NCBI RefSeq assembly: GCF_027105095.1
Contig: NZ_CP114278.1
Coordinates: 248,001-312,000, forward strand
Origin: Brevundimonas vesicularis
Lineage (GTDB): Bacteria > Pseudomonadota > Alphaproteobacteria > Caulobacterales > Caulobacteraceae
Reading direction: 5' to 3'
Length of the DNA: 64,000 nt
Both the position numbers and the translations under genes were made by a program. Below, piece by piece: positions 63,722-64,000 of this stretch. How positions within the stretch are numbered: position 1 is the stretch's first letter; each line of letters opens with the position of its first letter. A model generated the notes under the pieces. The model ran no database searches. It was not told the origin of the DNA and worked only from the letters and a program-made list of their open reading frames with translations.

Positions 63722-64000
63722 TTGCGTCTCAGCTGGAATGAAGTTCGCGCCCGCGCCGCTGAGTTCGCGCGCGAATGGGCCGATGCCAACTATGAGAAGG
63801 GCGAGACGCAGAGTTTCTACAACGACTTCTTCGAGGTCTTTGGGGTCCGCCGCCGCAAGGTCGCGACTTTCGAGGAGTCGGTCCGCCTGCTGGGCGAGAA
63901 ACGCGGCTTCATCGACCTGTTCTGGAAGGGCGTCCTGCTGGTGGAGCAGAAGAGCGCCGGCCGCGACCTCGTTCGCGCCCGCAAGCAGGCCCACGACTAT
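63722..64000 (+). CDS. MmeI-like type IIG restriction-modification enzyme, N-terminal part
   Basis: An open frame of 93 codons running off the window. The TTG at 63722 lies 9 bases after GGAGG. The N-terminus (RLSWNEVRARAAEFAREWAD) and FFEVFGVRRRKVATFEESV resemble MmeI-type and other large class I DNA methyltransferases. GFIDLFWKGVLLVEQKSAG has the PD-(D/E)xK nuclease pattern (D-x8-E-Q-K). A 10-bp palindrome, GTGGCGCCAC, at 63642-63651 lies in the 109-bp leader. Confidence 0.85.
   Translation, partial: MRLSWNEVRARAAEFAREWADANYEKGETQSFYNDFFEVFGVRRRKVATFEESVRLLGEKRGFIDLFWKGVLLVEQKSAGRDLVRARKQAHDY

Larger units (their letters stand above)
59600..64000. mobile_element. Genomic island integrated at tRNA-Arg, truncated by the window
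   Basis: The island starts at the 3' end of the intact tRNA-Arg gene (probable attachment site about 59600-59629) and contains a large serine recombinase, a HEPN-like/sigma-like pair, an XRE regulator, a HigBA module and a restriction-modification gene. All are accessory families, and the genes share no link with the core genes before 59.4 kb. No second copy of the tRNA 3' end is found by 64,000, so the far end lies beyond the window. Confidence 0.8.

Noticed and set aside
61300..64000. A second copy of the tRNA-Arg 3' end as the far attachment site
   Set aside because: No match to the tRNA 3' segment was seen up to the window end, so the island boundary cannot be set.
1..64000. CRISPR arrays, insertion sequences and replication origins
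   Set aside because: No regularly spaced repeats, no transposase frames and no DnaA-box cluster were recognised.

Overview
The window is 64 kb of high-GC bacterial chromosome, densely coded on both strands. Family content and gene order suggest an alphaproteobacterium of the Caulobacterales, probably Brevundimonas-like. The main reasons are the rpmH-rnpA-yidC-engB and rimP-nusA-ylxR-infB clusters, ArgG, NrdB, UbiE/UbiB, a CC0125/CC1285-type lipoprotein, a DUF2141/carotenoid-oxygenase pair, and many small periplasmic alanine/glutamate-rich proteins. This placement is inferred from protein families; no rRNA lies in the window.

Layout. 1-7.3 kb: end of a PAP2 phosphatase, a CoA-transferase, a secreted sugar-dehydrogenase-like propeller protein, argG (minus) and a periplasmic M16 protease. 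7.4-10.5 kb: engB-yidC-rnpA-rpmH, a minus-strand operon with 4-base overlaps and a clear rpmH promoter. 10.5-17.1 kb: a TVP38-type membrane protein overlapping a histidine kinase, two small proteins, nrdB with NrdR-like boxes, and a MASE1 hybrid kinase. 17.2-23.4 kb: a nucleotidyltransferase/metallophosphoesterase pair, two tandem secreted coiled-coil paralogues, an intergenic inverted-repeat element, a LysE exporter, a lipoprotein, a DUF6065-like protein and a ProX-type editing deacylase. 23.7-26.7 kb: a CnoX-like thioredoxin, a Lon N-domain protein, a Trm112-like protein and GshB, with a short palindromic element in each gap. 26.7-34.1 kb: ComM/YifB, a soluble hybrid kinase, an AmpG-like transporter, a frameshifted YidB-like gene, an entericidin and a DUF885 protein. 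34.2-36.2 kb: a lower-GC NYN nuclease gene directly before trmD-rplS. 36.2-41.5 kb: a ferritin-like protein, kynA, a CHAP amidase, an acyltransferase-3 protein, and the DUF2141/carotenoid-oxygenase pair. 41.5-47.8 kb: the rimP-nusA-ylxR-infB translation/transcription operon, whose leader carries a terminator-like hairpin behind a good promoter. 47.8-59.4 kb: a chemoreceptor, trmB, an amidohydrolase pair, yaiI-arfB, ubiE-ubiB, a Crp/Fnr regulator, and pterin dehydratase-SDR.

At 59,553 lies tRNA-Arg(CCG). Immediately after it a genomic island begins and runs off the window. Its large serine recombinase gene ends inside the tRNA. The cargo visible is a small protein, a HEPN-like/sigma-region-4 overlapping pair divergent from an XRE regulator, a HigBA toxin-antitoxin module with twin operators, and the start of an MmeI-like type IIG restriction-modification enzyme. 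This looks like an accessory defence island and is the part most likely to hold something undescribed.
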